The notes below the pieces were generated by a model. It had not been told where the DNA came from, ran no database searches, and saw nothing but the letters and a program-made list of their open reading frames with translations. The translations under genes were made by a program, and so were the position numbers. This document shows positions 16,779-25,869 of a stretch of 64,000 bases of DNA, piece after piece (the first letter of the stretch is position 1; each line of letters opens with the position of its first letter). This stretch comes from JARRPM01 sp963765545 (lineage in GTDB: Bacteria; Pseudomonadota; Gammaproteobacteria; Pseudomonadales; Halieaceae), in contig CAVXWW010000002.1 in NCBI GenBank assembly GCA_963765545.1, positions 1 through 64,000 on the forward strand, read 5' to 3'.

Positions 16779-17912
16779 ATGTCAAAGCGCGATTATTATG
16801 AAGTACTCGGCGTCAGCAAGAGTACCGAAGAAAAGGAAATCAAGAAGGCTTACCGTCGGGTAGCGATGAAGTATCACCCGGATCGCAACCCCGATGACCC
16901 GGACGCGGACAGCAAGTTCAAGGAGGCCACCGAGGCCTACGACATCTTGATGGACGCGGAGAAAAGGGCGGCCTATGACCGCTACGGCCACGCCGGGGTA
17001 GACCCGAATATGGGCGGCGGTGGCGGCGGCTTTGGCGGTGGCAATTTCAGTGACATCTTCGGCGATGTGTTCGGCGATATCTTCGGTGGTGGCGGAGGCG
17101 GCGGTCGGGGTGGTCCCCAGCGCGGCTCAGACCTGCGTTACACCCTGGATATTTCCCTCGAGGATGCGGTGCGCGGGACCACCGTGGAGATCCGCGTTCC
17201 CAGCCTCAGTACCTGTGAAAAATGTGATGGCTCCGGAGCCAAGAAGGGCAGTACGCCCACCACCTGTGGTACCTGTGGCGGTGCCGGCCAGGTCCGTATG
17301 CAGCAGGGTTTCTTCCAGGTGCAGCAGGCCTGCCCCACCTGTCGCGGTCGCGGCAAGACAATCTCGGATCCCTGTAACAGCTGCCATGGGCAGGGCCGGG
17401 TAGAGAAGACAAGAACGCTGTCGGTGAAGGTGCCCCCGGGTGTCGATACCGGCGATCGTATCCGCCTGTCAGGTGAAGGCGAGGCCGGCCCCGAGGGCGG
17501 GCCAAACGGCGACCTGTTTGTGCAGATGTCCGTGCGCCAGCACAATATCTTCGAGCGCGACGGCAAGAACCTCTACTGCGAAGTGCCCATCACCTTTGTA
17601 GACGCCGCGCTGGGAGGTGAGCTGGAAGTGCCCACGCTTGATGGTCGCGTGAAACTCAAGATTCCGGCGGAAACCCAGACCGGCAAGTTGTTCAGGCTGC
17701 GCGGCAAAGGCGTCAAGCCGGTGCGTGGCGGCAGTGTGGGTGACCTGTTATGTCGGGCAGTAGTAGAGACGCCGTCAAACCTCACCAAGGAACAGAAGTC
17801 ACTGCTGGAGCAGTTCCAGACAACCCTGGGCAAAAGCGGCCATGCCCAGTCCCCGCGCCAGACCAGTTGGTTCGAGGGCGTGAAAAACTTTTTCGATGAC
17901 CTGAAAATATGA
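16779..17912 (+). CDS. dnaJ: Chaperone protein DnaJ
   Basis: A 377-residue type I J-protein. The J-domain (residues 1-70) has the YHPDRNP motif. A Gly-rich region (about 75-110) with several GGGGG runs follows. Four CxxCxGxG zinc motifs lie at about 143-210 (CEKCDGSG, CGTCGGAG, CPTCRGRG, CNSCHGQG). The substrate-binding C-terminal domains end at 377. It stimulates the DnaK ATPase and hands over unfolded proteins. The stop codon overlaps the dapB start (ATGA), so translation of the two is probably coupled. Confidence 0.98.
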   Translation: MSKRDYYEVLGVSKSTEEKEIKKAYRRVAMKYHPDRNPDDPDADSKFKEATEAYDILMDAEKRAAYDRYGHAGVDPNMGGGGGGFGGGNFSDIFGDVFGDIFGGGGGGGRGGPQRGSDLRYTLDISLEDAVRGTTVEIRVPSLSTCEKCDGSGAKKGSTPTTCGTCGGAGQVRMQQGFFQVQQACPTCRGRGKTISDPCNSCHGQGRVEKTRTLSVKVPPGVDTGDRIRLSGEGEAGPEGGPNGDLFVQMSVRQHNIFERDGKNLYCEVPITFVDAALGGELEVPTLDGRVKLKIPAETQTGKLFRLRGKGVKPVRGGSVGDLLCRAVVETPSNLTKEQKSLLEQFQTTLGKSGHAQSPRQTSWFEGVKNFFDDLKI

Positions 17913-18727
17913 CCGTCAGAATCGGCATAACGGGTGCAGCCGGACGCATGGGCCGCACCCTGGTCGAGGCGATAGCGCTGGCCGGGGACAAGCTTGAGCT
18001 GGTGGCGGCCATCGAACAGCCCGGCAGCAGTTTCCTGGGTTCCGACTCCGGCGAACTGGCCGGACAGGGCCACAACGGTATCCCCGTGGTGGGCAGCCTG
18101 GCAGAGGTGATTGGCCAGATCGATGTGCTGGTTGATTTCACCGTACCGGCAGCCACCCTGGCCAACCTTGAGCAGTGTGCCGGGCACAATGTGGCCATCG
18201 TGATAGGCACTACCGGTTTTACCCCGGAGCAACAGGCCGGGATAGACCAGGCGGCCGCCCGGACCCGCATCTGCAAGGCATCCAATTTCAGCACCGGCGT
18301 CAATGTCTGCTTCCAGTTACTGGATATGGCGGCCCGCGTGCTGGGCGATGACGTCGATATAGAAGTGTATGAGGCGCATCACCGGCATAAAATTGACGCC
18401 CCCTCGGGCACTGCCCTGAGTATGGGCCAGGTGGTCGCAGACGCCCTGGGGCGCGACCTCGACAAAGTAGCCGTCTATGGCCGTGAAGGCCAGACCGGCG
18501 CCCGTTCGCGCGAGACCATTGGCTTCGCCACCGTGCGCGCCGGCGACATTGTCGGTGACCATACCGTCACTTTTGCCGCCGACGGCGAGCGGGTGGAGAT
18601 CACCCACAAGGCGTCCAGCCGTATGTCCTTCGCCCGCGGTGCGGTGCGAGCCGCCGGCTGGCTGGCGGGCCAGGATGCCGGTCTGTACGACATGCAGGAT
18701 GTGCTGGGCCTGAGCAAGCTGGGCTAG
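17909..18727 (+). CDS. dapB: 4-hydroxy-tetrahydrodipicolinate reductase
   Basis: A 272-residue enzyme of the lysine and diaminopimelate pathway. The NAD(P)-binding motif GITGAAGRMGRTLVEA is at the N-terminus. The catalytic and substrate-binding block EAHHRHKIDAPSGTAL is near residue 155. It reduces the product of DapA with NAD(P)H in the cytoplasm, supplying peptidoglycan precursors. It overlaps dnaJ by 4 bases, the usual gammaproteobacterial order dnaK-dnaJ-dapB. In related genomes carA often follows, but here a thioredoxin-like gene does. Confidence 0.97.
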   Translation: MTVRIGITGAAGRMGRTLVEAIALAGDKLELVAAIEQPGSSFLGSDSGELAGQGHNGIPVVGSLAEVIGQIDVLVDFTVPAATLANLEQCAGHNVAIVIGTTGFTPEQQAGIDQAAARTRICKASNFSTGVNVCFQLLDMAARVLGDDVDIEVYEAHHRHKIDAPSGTALSMGQVVADALGRDLDKVAVYGREGQTGARSRETIGFATVRAGDIVGDHTVTFAADGERVEITHKASSRMSFARGAVRAAGWLAGQDAGLYDMQDVLGLSKLG

Positions 18728-18800
18728 CCACCGTTTCGATTTAACCCGTCGGTGCGGCTCAGTCAGGCCGCCCATTGCGGGCCCTACAGAGGAAAGCCGC

Positions 18801-19655
18801 ATGAGCAATTTTATCGTTAACATAGACGAGTCCAATGCGGCTCAACTTCTCATTGAAGAGTCCCACAAACGCCCCGTGGTGGTGGATTTCTGGGCGGACT
18901 GGTGTGAGCCCTGCAAAACGCTTATGCCGCTGCTGGAGAAGATCGCCACCGAGTACGATGGCGCCTTCCTGCTGGCCAAGGTCAATGCCGACGAACAGCA
19001 GAATATCGCCCAGCAGTTCGGGGTGCGCAGCCTGCCCACGGTTATGGTTATCCAGGATGGTCAGCCGGTGGATGGTTTCGCCGGCGCCCAGCCCGAGACC
19101 CAGGTGCGGCAGATGCTGGAGAAATACCTGCCCAAGCCCTGGGACGGCCTGTTGCAACTGGCCCAGGAGGCCATGGCCGACGGCGATTTTGCCGGTGCCC
19201 TGTCACCGCTGCGCCACGCCTGGGAGGATTCCGGCCAGCGCCTGGATATCACCCTGGCCTATGCCCATGCCCTGATTGAGTGCCTGCGCCTGGACGAGGC
19301 GGAGACCGTTCTGGCGACGGTGCGCCTGGCCGACCAGGACGCCGCCTATGAGCAGTTGCGAGCCCAGTTGGAAATCAAGCGCGAAGCGGCCAAATCCCCT
19401 GAAATCGACGCACTGAAACAGCGCCTGGCCGCAAACCCCGATGACCTGGATGTGCGCCACCAGTTGGCGGTCCAGTACACCAATACCGGGCAATTCAAGG
19501 AAGCCATGGAGAGCCTGATCGGCATTCTGAAGGTGGACCTGGCCCACGGCGACGGGGCCACCAAAAAGCTGCTGCTGGACACTATCACCAGCCTCGGCAA
19601 GGGCGACCCCCTGGCGGTCGAATACCAGCGTAAGTTGTACAGTTTACTGTACTGA
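18801..19655 (+). CDS. cnoX: Thioredoxin-domain co-chaperone, CnoX/YbbN-like
   Basis: A 284-residue protein with an N-terminal thioredoxin domain (VVVDFWADWCEPCKTLMPLLEKIA) and a C-terminal TPR-like region (about 120-284). This is the architecture of E. coli CnoX/YbbN. E. coli CnoX has lost the CxxC motif, whereas this protein keeps WCEPC, so it may also be redox active. CnoX proteins protect substrates from oxidative stress and pass them to DnaK/J or GroEL. Its place just after the dnaK-dnaJ-dapB genes fits. An AGGAAA ribosome site precedes the ATG. Confidence 0.88.
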   Translation: MSNFIVNIDESNAAQLLIEESHKRPVVVDFWADWCEPCKTLMPLLEKIATEYDGAFLLAKVNADEQQNIAQQFGVRSLPTVMVIQDGQPVDGFAGAQPETQVRQMLEKYLPKPWDGLLQLAQEAMADGDFAGALSPLRHAWEDSGQRLDITLAYAHALIECLRLDEAETVLATVRLADQDAAYEQLRAQLEIKREAAKSPEIDALKQRLAANPDDLDVRHQLAVQYTNTGQFKEAMESLIGILKVDLAHGDGATKKLLLDTITSLGKGDPLAVEYQRKLYSLLY

Positions 19656-19774
19656 GTCAGGGCCTGGTCCAGGCCCCGGCAAGCCTTGTTTTGTGGGCGC
19701 AGAATCGCTAAGGTACATGCCCCAAAAATGAAAAACATACTCAAAAGTCAAACCAGCAACCCGACACGAGAGGC

Positions 19775-20965
19775 ATGACAGTGGATACATCCTACACTCC
19801 TGAAGACCTGGCGTTTCGCGATGAAGTGCGAGATTTCCTATCACAGTCTTATGACGAAGAGTTGCAGGCGCGCCTGGCGTCCGGCGAGCCCAAGGTCTAT
19901 AAGCAGGCCGTCATTGAATGGCAGAAGCGGCTGCACGAGAAGGGCTGGATAGCGCCCAACTGGCCGGTCGAATATGGCGGCACCGGCTGGAACGCCACTC
20001 GCCAGTTTATTTACGAGACCGAGCGCGCCGCGGCCGGCGTCAGGGATGTTGTTCCCTTCGGCCTGAAAATGGTTGGCCCGGTCATTTACACTTTTGGTAC
20101 CCAGGAACAGAAAGACCGGTTTCTCCCTGCCGTTCTGGCCAGTGATGAGTGGTGGTGCCAGGGTTATTCAGAGCCGGGCTCCGGCTCCGACCTGGCTTCC
20201 CTGAAGACCAAGGCGGTACTGGACGGTGACGAGTACGTGGTGACAGGTGCCAAGATCTGGACCACCTATGCCCAGTACGCCGACTGGATTTTCTGCCTGG
20301 TCCGTACCAATAGCGACGGCAAAAAGCAGGAGGGCATCAGCTTCCTCCTGATCGATATGAAATCCCCCGGCATCAAGGTCAACCCGATTGTGTCTATTGA
20401 TAACCACCACAGCCTCAATGAGGTGGAGTTCAATGAGGTGCGGGTTCCCGTGGCCAACCTGATCGGCGAGCAGGACAAGGGCTGGACCTATGCCAAGTCA
20501 CTGCTGGCCCATGAGCGCACCTCTATAGCCGGTGTCGCTGACAGCAAGCGTGCCCTCGGCAAGGTAAAGGACTACGCGGCCCGGGAAATCAACGGCGGCA
20601 AGTCGCTGTTGTCCGATGCCCTGTTTCAGGCGCGCCTGTCAGATATCGAAATTGAACTGATGGCGCTGGAATTTACCGAGCTCAGAGTGCTGGCGGCAGT
20701 GGCCTCCGGTGGCGCCCCCGGCGCTGAATCCTCTTTGTTGAAGATCAAGGGTACCGAAGTGCAGCAGGCGGTGCAGACACTTGCGATGGAGGTTGCGGCC
20801 TACTACCAGGGTGTATTGCCCACCGAACTGAGCCCCGAACAGCTGGGACATGACTTTGGCAGCCAGGCTCGCCAGTCGTTCATGTACGGCCGCGCAGCCA
20901 CCGTTTACGGCGGCTCGAACGAGGTGCAGAAAAACATCATTGCGAAGGCCGTCCTGGGTCTGTAG
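19775..20965 (+). CDS. Acyl-CoA dehydrogenase (first of a pair)
   Basis: A 396-residue flavoenzyme of the acyl-CoA dehydrogenase family. FAD-binding motifs are visible: WCQGYSEPGSGSDLASL and VTGAKIWTTYAQYADW. The C-terminal YGRAATVYGGSNEVQKNIIAK is the usual dimer and FAD site. It should introduce a 2,3-double bond in an acyl-CoA and pass electrons to ETF. It is followed 23 bases later by a second, shorter member. Such adjacent pairs often form mixed oligomers for branched, sterol-type or aromatic acyl chains. The substrate is not readable. Start at the ATG at 19775; no strong ribosome site. Confidence 0.9.
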   Translation: MTVDTSYTPEDLAFRDEVRDFLSQSYDEELQARLASGEPKVYKQAVIEWQKRLHEKGWIAPNWPVEYGGTGWNATRQFIYETERAAAGVRDVVPFGLKMVGPVIYTFGTQEQKDRFLPAVLASDEWWCQGYSEPGSGSDLASLKTKAVLDGDEYVVTGAKIWTTYAQYADWIFCLVRTNSDGKKQEGISFLLIDMKSPGIKVNPIVSIDNHHSLNEVEFNEVRVPVANLIGEQDKGWTYAKSLLAHERTSIAGVADSKRALGKVKDYAAREINGGKSLLSDALFQARLSDIEIELMALEFTELRVLAAVASGGAPGAESSLLKIKGTEVQQAVQTLAMEVAAYYQGVLPTELSPEQLGHDFGSQARQSFMYGRAATVYGGSNEVQKNIIAKAVLGL

Positions 20966-20988
20966 CAGCCGGTAGAGAGGATATCCAG

Positions 20989-22125
20989 ATGAATTTTGAT
21001 TTTACAGAAGAACAGGTAATGCTGCGTGACAGCGTGGCGCGTCTTATCCAGGATGATTACAGCTTCGATGTTCGCCAGGGTATAGCGCAGTCGGAAGAGG
21101 GTATGAGCCGGGACAACTGGCGCACCTTTGCCGAGCTGGGGTGGTTGTCTATTCCCTTCGCAGAAGAGCACGGCGGCTTTGGCGGTGGTGCAGTCGATGT
21201 GATGCTGGTGATGGAGCAGCTGGGCAAGGGGCTGGTTGTTGAGCCCTACCTGGCGACCGTCGTGTTGTTTGGCGGCCTGCTGCAAAAAGGGGCCAGCGCA
21301 GAAATGCAGGGCGAGTATATCCCGAAGATTATCGATGGCTCCTGCCTGGGCGCCTTTGCCTACCTGGAGCGCCAGAGCCGTTTCGAGCTGGCTGATGTGA
21401 GCACCACTGCGGTAAAGAGCGATGGTGGCTATACGCTCAATGGCGAGAAGGTAGTGGTATTCAACGGTGCAAATGCCGACCAGGTTATCGTCTCTGCCCG
21501 CACCAGCGGCGAGCAAAGCGACGAAAGCGGCATCAGCCTGTTCATGGTGCCTGCCGATGCCCCCGGCCTGGAGAAGCTGACCTACCGCCTGATGGACGGG
21601 CAGTTGGTGGCCAACCTGGTGTTGAAGGATGTGCAGGTGCCGGCGGCGAACCTGGTGGGTGAGCTGGATCAGGGCTTCGGCTTGATTGAGGCCGTGGTGA
21701 CGGAAGCGAGTATCGCGCTGGCCGCCGAAGCGGTGGGCATTATGGAGCAGCTCAACAGCAAAACCCTGGAATACACCAAAACCCGCAAGCAGTTCGGTGT
21801 GGCGATTGGCAGCTTCCAGGCGCTGCAGCACCGAATGGTGGAAACGTTCATGGCCTACGAGCAGGCAAAATCGCTGCTCTACCGGGCAGTGTGCTCCATC
21901 ACCGATGACAAGGAAGATACCGGCACTGCTGTTCACGCCCTGCACGTCATGCTGGATCGCTCCGGCAAGCTGGTGTTCAGCGAGGCGATTCAGCTGCACG
22001 GCGGCATGGGGCTGACGGATGAGCTGGACATCGGCCACTACGCCAAGCGGTTAATGATGATCAATACCACCTTCGGCAATGGCGATTATCATCAGGCACA
22101 ATTCAACGCTTTGCGCTATAACTAG
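20989..22125 (+). CDS. Acyl-CoA dehydrogenase (second of a pair)
   Basis: A 378-residue member of the same family, more divergent than its neighbour. It begins MNFDFTEEQVMLRDSVARL. The central region has EKVVVFNGANADQVIVSART. The C-terminus LHGGMGLTDELDIGHYAKRL replaces the usual GGTSEIQR motif, typical of the second subunit in heteromeric pairs. A GAGAGGATAT ribosome site precedes the start. The operon probably continues to the LLM and SDR genes, although a 130-base gap follows. Likely cytoplasmic. Confidence 0.88.
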   Translation: MNFDFTEEQVMLRDSVARLIQDDYSFDVRQGIAQSEEGMSRDNWRTFAELGWLSIPFAEEHGGFGGGAVDVMLVMEQLGKGLVVEPYLATVVLFGGLLQKGASAEMQGEYIPKIIDGSCLGAFAYLERQSRFELADVSTTAVKSDGGYTLNGEKVVVFNGANADQVIVSARTSGEQSDESGISLFMVPADAPGLEKLTYRLMDGQLVANLVLKDVQVPAANLVGELDQGFGLIEAVVTEASIALAAEAVGIMEQLNSKTLEYTKTRKQFGVAIGSFQALQHRMVETFMAYEQAKSLLYRAVCSITDDKEDTGTAVHALHVMLDRSGKLVFSEAIQLHGGMGLTDELDIGHYAKRLMMINTTFGNGDYHQAQFNALRYN

Positions 22126-22255
22126 CCCTCGGGCACCGGGTACGCCGCGTCGTGCCCGGTGCTGGTTCGCTACTTTTGCAGCGGCGCCCTAACCACCCTG
22201 CGCACACGATTTACTCGACTATAACTGTAAGTATCACTGGAACAGGAGCGTCATC

Positions 22256-23296
22256 ATGAAACTGGGCTTTCTGCTGGGCTATTCCGGCAAACAAATTCAT
22301 ATCCCCATGGACCTTATCAAGCATGCGGAGTCCATGGGTTACGACTCGGTATGGACCGCCGAGGCCTATGGCAATGATGCGGTCACCGCCGCCTCCTGGA
22401 TCCTGGCGCAGACTGACAAGATCAAGGTGGGCACCGCGATCATGCAGATGCCGGCGCGCACTCCCGCCATGTGCGCCATGACCACCATGGCACTGGACCA
22501 GTTGTCCGGTGGGCGCTTTATTGCCGGGCTGGGTGCCTCAGGCCCCCAGGTCGTTGAGGGCTGGCACGGTGTTCCCTATGGCAAGCCGGTAACCCGCACT
22601 AAGGAATACATCCGCATTATGCGCAAGATCATGGCGCGCGAAGGGCCGGTAGAGTTCGACGGTGATGTCTACCAGCTGCCCAATAAAGGCCCTGGCACAA
22701 CGGGGCTGGGCAAGCCGCTCAAGTCCATCTTGCAGGGCAACCCCGATATACCCATCTACACGGCCTCCATTACACCTGCCGGCCTGCGCTGTGCGGCGGA
22801 AGTCGCCGATGGCGTTTTTCCGGTATGGATGGACCCGAACAAGTATTCTGTCGTAGGTGATCACCTGGACGCGGGTTTTGCCAAGGCCGGTAATGGCAAG
22901 TCGCTGGCCGATTTTGATGTGGCCCCCTTTGTGATGGTCATGCTCAACGATGATCTTGAAGCCGCCTATAACGCCCTGCGCCCCTGGCTGGCACTGTACA
23001 TCGGCGGTATGGGTGCCAAGGGCAAGAATTTTTACACCGATTACGCGACCCGATTGGGCTATGGCGATGTAGCCACCCGCTTACAGGACCTGTACCTGTC
23101 CGGCAAGAAAGCCGAGGCGGAAGCCCTGATCCCCGACCAGTTGCTGGACGAGGTGGCGCTGGTCGGCCCTGCAGCGAGGATTTCCGAACGGCTGGCCCCC
23201 TGGAAAGAAGCGGGCAAGCGTGGTGAAGTTGGCACCATGCTGCTGAGCGTGCAGGATCCGGTGATTCTCGAATTGCTGGCCAAGGAACTGCTGTAA
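22256..23296 (+). CDS. LLM-class flavin/F420-dependent oxidoreductase
   Basis: A 346-residue TIM-barrel protein of the luciferase-like monooxygenase superfamily. It shows MKLGFLLGYSGKQ, AESMGYDSVWTAEAYGNDAVT, VGTAIMQMPARTPAMCAMT and LSGGRFIAGLGASGPQVVEGWHG, the pattern of the F420-associated branch annotated in mycobacteria and marine gammaproteobacteria. The cofactor could be F420 or FMN; the window holds no F420 biosynthesis gene. Its stop overlaps the start of the SDR gene by one base, so the two are co-transcribed. A role in oxidising or reducing a hydrophobic CoA or ketone intermediate is inference. Confidence 0.85.
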   Translation: MKLGFLLGYSGKQIHIPMDLIKHAESMGYDSVWTAEAYGNDAVTAASWILAQTDKIKVGTAIMQMPARTPAMCAMTTMALDQLSGGRFIAGLGASGPQVVEGWHGVPYGKPVTRTKEYIRIMRKIMAREGPVEFDGDVYQLPNKGPGTTGLGKPLKSILQGNPDIPIYTASITPAGLRCAAEVADGVFPVWMDPNKYSVVGDHLDAGFAKAGNGKSLADFDVAPFVMVMLNDDLEAAYNALRPWLALYIGGMGAKGKNFYTDYATRLGYGDVATRLQDLYLSGKKAEAEALIPDQLLDEVALVGPAARISERLAPWKEAGKRGEVGTMLLSVQDPVILELLAKELL

Positions 23297-24099
23297 TGGA
23301 TGTCAGCGGCAAGGTGGCAGTAGTCACCGGCGGCGGCAATGGTATAGGCAAGGCCCTGTGCGAGCGTTTCCGTAAGGCCGGGGCCGCCAAGGTAATCGTT
23401 ACCGACAGGGAGCAGGACAGCGCCGCCGCGGTAGCCGATGCTATCGACGGTGACGCATTTTGTGTCGATGTGCGCGACGAAAGCCAGATACAGGCCATGG
23501 TGGCGGCGGTAGAAGAGCGTTACGGCGCGATCGACCTGTTTTGCAGCAATGCGGGTATTGTCGCGACCGATGGCGAGCCCTGGTGGGCGACGTCTGCCCC
23601 CAATACTACCTGGCAGGCAATGTGGGAGATTCACGTGATGTCTCATGTTTATGCCGCACGCGCCTGCCTGCCCGTTATGTTGGAACGCGGCAGTGGCTAC
23701 TTCCTGAATACTGCCTCGGCTGCGGGTTTGCTCAACCAGATTGGTGATGCCGCATATTCTACTACCAAGCACGCGGCGATCGGCTTTGCCGAGTCGCTGG
23801 CTATAACCCACGGTGATGACGGTATCGGTGTTTCGGTATTGTGCCCCCAGGCGGTTGCAACGCGCCTGATAGGTGACATCGGCGACGGTGGTGGTGGTAC
23901 CGCCGGTGTCGATGGTGTCATGACACCGCAACAGGTTGCCGACGAAGTGATTGTTGGACTTGCCGCTGAGCAGTTCCTGATTTTGCCGCACAAGGAGGTC
24001 GCGAAGTACCGCCAGCGCAAGGCCGACGATTACGACCGCTGGCTGGGTGGCATGCGTAAGTTGCGCAGCCGCTTCGGGAATCCACAGATACAGAAATAA
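23296..24099 (+). CDS. Short-chain dehydrogenase/reductase (SDR)
   Basis: A 267-residue classical SDR. The cofactor motif VVTGGGNGIGKALCERF is near residue 9, the NAG motif CSNAGIVATD near 86, and the catalytic Tyr-Lys pair YSTTK at 154-158, with the Ser in NTASAAG. It interconverts an alcohol and a ketone with NAD(P). An Asp after the second strand (VTDRE) favours NAD. It overlaps the LLM gene and probably acts on the same pathway as the two acyl-CoA dehydrogenases. The substrate is unknown. Confidence 0.92.
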   Translation: MDVSGKVAVVTGGGNGIGKALCERFRKAGAAKVIVTDREQDSAAAVADAIDGDAFCVDVRDESQIQAMVAAVEERYGAIDLFCSNAGIVATDGEPWWATSAPNTTWQAMWEIHVMSHVYAARACLPVMLERGSGYFLNTASAAGLLNQIGDAAYSTTKHAAIGFAESLAITHGDDGIGVSVLCPQAVATRLIGDIGDGGGGTAGVDGVMTPQQVADEVIVGLAAEQFLILPHKEVAKYRQRKADDYDRWLGGMRKLRSRFGNPQIQK

Positions 24100-24126
24100 C
24101 AGGAACAGCTGACGCCCGGGAGTCAC

Positions 24127-25869
24127 GTGGAAAGAAGAGAACGGTTTGCGCGAACGATACTCAACGGCTTCGAGTCCTACTTCGCCGAGTTTCAGAATAT
24201 CACCCTGGCGGCGCGCTCGTGGTTTGAAAGCGCCGACTGGGCAGGTATTCAGCAGGCGTCTTCCCAGCGCATAGACCTGTACAAGGTCCACACCCGCCGG
24301 GTTAACCAGTACGTCGAGTTAATCGCGGGAGAGCACCTGCACGACCTGCAGTTCTGGCGCGATACCCGCACTGTTTATTCCCGGCTCATCGAGGGCCACG
24401 ATAACTTTGAGATAGCCGAGACGTTTTTCAACTCGGTATACGGCGCTGTGTTCAAGCATCGTAAAATCCGCAATGAATACGTGTTTGTCTTTTCTCCCCA
24501 AGGCGATATGCCGCCGGCAGATACCAGCAAGATCTATAACCGCTATTACCTCAAGTCGTCGTTCAACGCGCTACTGGAAGAACTGCTGGATGACTATGCC
24601 TTCAGTATTCCCTATGAGAACAAAGCGCGTGACATAGAGAACATCGTCGAGGTGGTGAACAAATACCTCGCCCCGCGGTTCGACCTGACGCGTGAAGGTG
24701 TGGAGTTCCAGGTACTCAGTCACCATTTTTACCGCAACAAGGGTGCTTATATTGTGGGCAGAATTATTTCTGGCGACGACACCATGCCCTTTGTATTGCC
24801 GATTCTCCACAGCGGGGAGGGCAGCGTATATGTCGATACCGTGTTGTTCGGCTCGGACAAGGTAAGCGTTCTGTTCAGTTTTACCCGCTCCTACTTCCTG
24901 GTAGATGCAAATATCCCGGCGCAGTATGTTCTGTTCCTGCAGCAGTTGATGCCGGCAAAACCTATCTCGGAAATTTACAGTTCGATGGGCTACAACAAGC
25001 ACGGTAAAACCTACTACCACCGTTGTGCCTATCGCCATATGGAGAGCACCACCGACCAGTTCATGATCGCACCGGGCATCAAGGGTATGGTGATGTCTGT
25101 GTTCACCATGCCTTCCTACGATTTTGTGTTCAAGATCATCAAGGACAAGTTTACCCCGCCCAAGGAGATGACCCGGGAACAGGTGAGGGAAAAGTATCGC
25201 CTGGTGAAGCGAGCGGACAGGGCAGGGCGCATGGCCGATACCCAGGAGTTCAACAACCTCGCGTTTGCCCGGGACCGGTTTTCTGATGAGCTCATGGAGG
25301 AGCTGCACAAGGTGGCGCCCTCGATGATCGAAGAGCACGGCAAGGCCCTGGTCATCAAGCATGTGTATGTGGAGCGCCGGATGACGCCCCTCAATCTCTA
25401 CCTGCATGATGCCACCGATGAGCAGGTGCACGCTGTCATGGACGAGTACGGTAATGCGATCAAGCAACTGGCTTCGGCGAATATTTTTCCGGGTGACATG
25501 CTGCTGAAGAACTTCGGTGTGACCCGGCACGGGCGCGTGGTTTTCTATGACTACGATGAAATCGTGCCGCTGGTGGATTGTAACTTCCGCACCATACCCG
25601 AGCCTCGCAACGAGGAGGAAGAGTTGGCCAGCAAGCCCTGGTACACGGTGGGCCCCAACGATATTTTCCCGGAAGAATTCCGCCTGTTCTTCTCCGGCAA
25701 CCAGCGGGCCCGCAAGGTTTTCGACCGCTTGCACAGCGATCTCTACGAAGCCACTTTCTGGCGGAACCTGCAGGAGCGAATTCGCGGCGGCCATATCGAG
25801 GACTTCTTTCCCTACCGGCGCAAACTTCGGTTTGATCGCAACCCCAGCCCACTTGCAGAGAGCGCCTGA
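24127..25869 (+). CDS. aceK: Isocitrate dehydrogenase kinase/phosphatase
   Basis: A 580-residue bifunctional enzyme starting at a GTG. It phosphorylates isocitrate dehydrogenase to push carbon into the glyoxylate shunt and reverses this when carbon is plentiful. The ATP loop region APGIKGMVMSVFTMPSYDFVFKIIKDKF near residue 318 and later VVFYDYDEIVPLVDCNFR match AceK. In E. coli it follows aceBA; here neither is present, and the gene is followed by two histidine phosphatases (ATG overlapping its TGA). Length is as in other AceK proteins. Confidence 0.96.
   Translation: MERRERFARTILNGFESYFAEFQNITLAARSWFESADWAGIQQASSQRIDLYKVHTRRVNQYVELIAGEHLHDLQFWRDTRTVYSRLIEGHDNFEIAETFFNSVYGAVFKHRKIRNEYVFVFSPQGDMPPADTSKIYNRYYLKSSFNALLEELLDDYAFSIPYENKARDIENIVEVVNKYLAPRFDLTREGVEFQVLSHHFYRNKGAYIVGRIISGDDTMPFVLPILHSGEGSVYVDTVLFGSDKVSVLFSFTRSYFLVDANIPAQYVLFLQQLMPAKPISEIYSSMGYNKHGKTYYHRCAYRHMESTTDQFMIAPGIKGMVMSVFTMPSYDFVFKIIKDKFTPPKEMTREQVREKYRLVKRADRAGRMADTQEFNNLAFARDRFSDELMEELHKVAPSMIEEHGKALVIKHVYVERRMTPLNLYLHDATDEQVHAVMDEYGNAIKQLASANIFPGDMLLKNFGVTRHGRVVFYDYDEIVPLVDCNFRTIPEPRNEEEELASKPWYTVGPNDIFPEEFRLFFSGNQRARKVFDRLHSDLYEATFWRNLQERIRGGHIEDFFPYRRKLRFDRNPSPLAESA

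Noticed and set aside
20905..22038. Long minus-strand frame opposite the second acyl-CoA dehydrogenase
   Set aside because: Shadow frame, His- and Gln-rich, no recognisable domain.
24571..25794. Minus-strand frame opposite aceK
   Set aside because: Shadow frame in GC-rich coding DNA.
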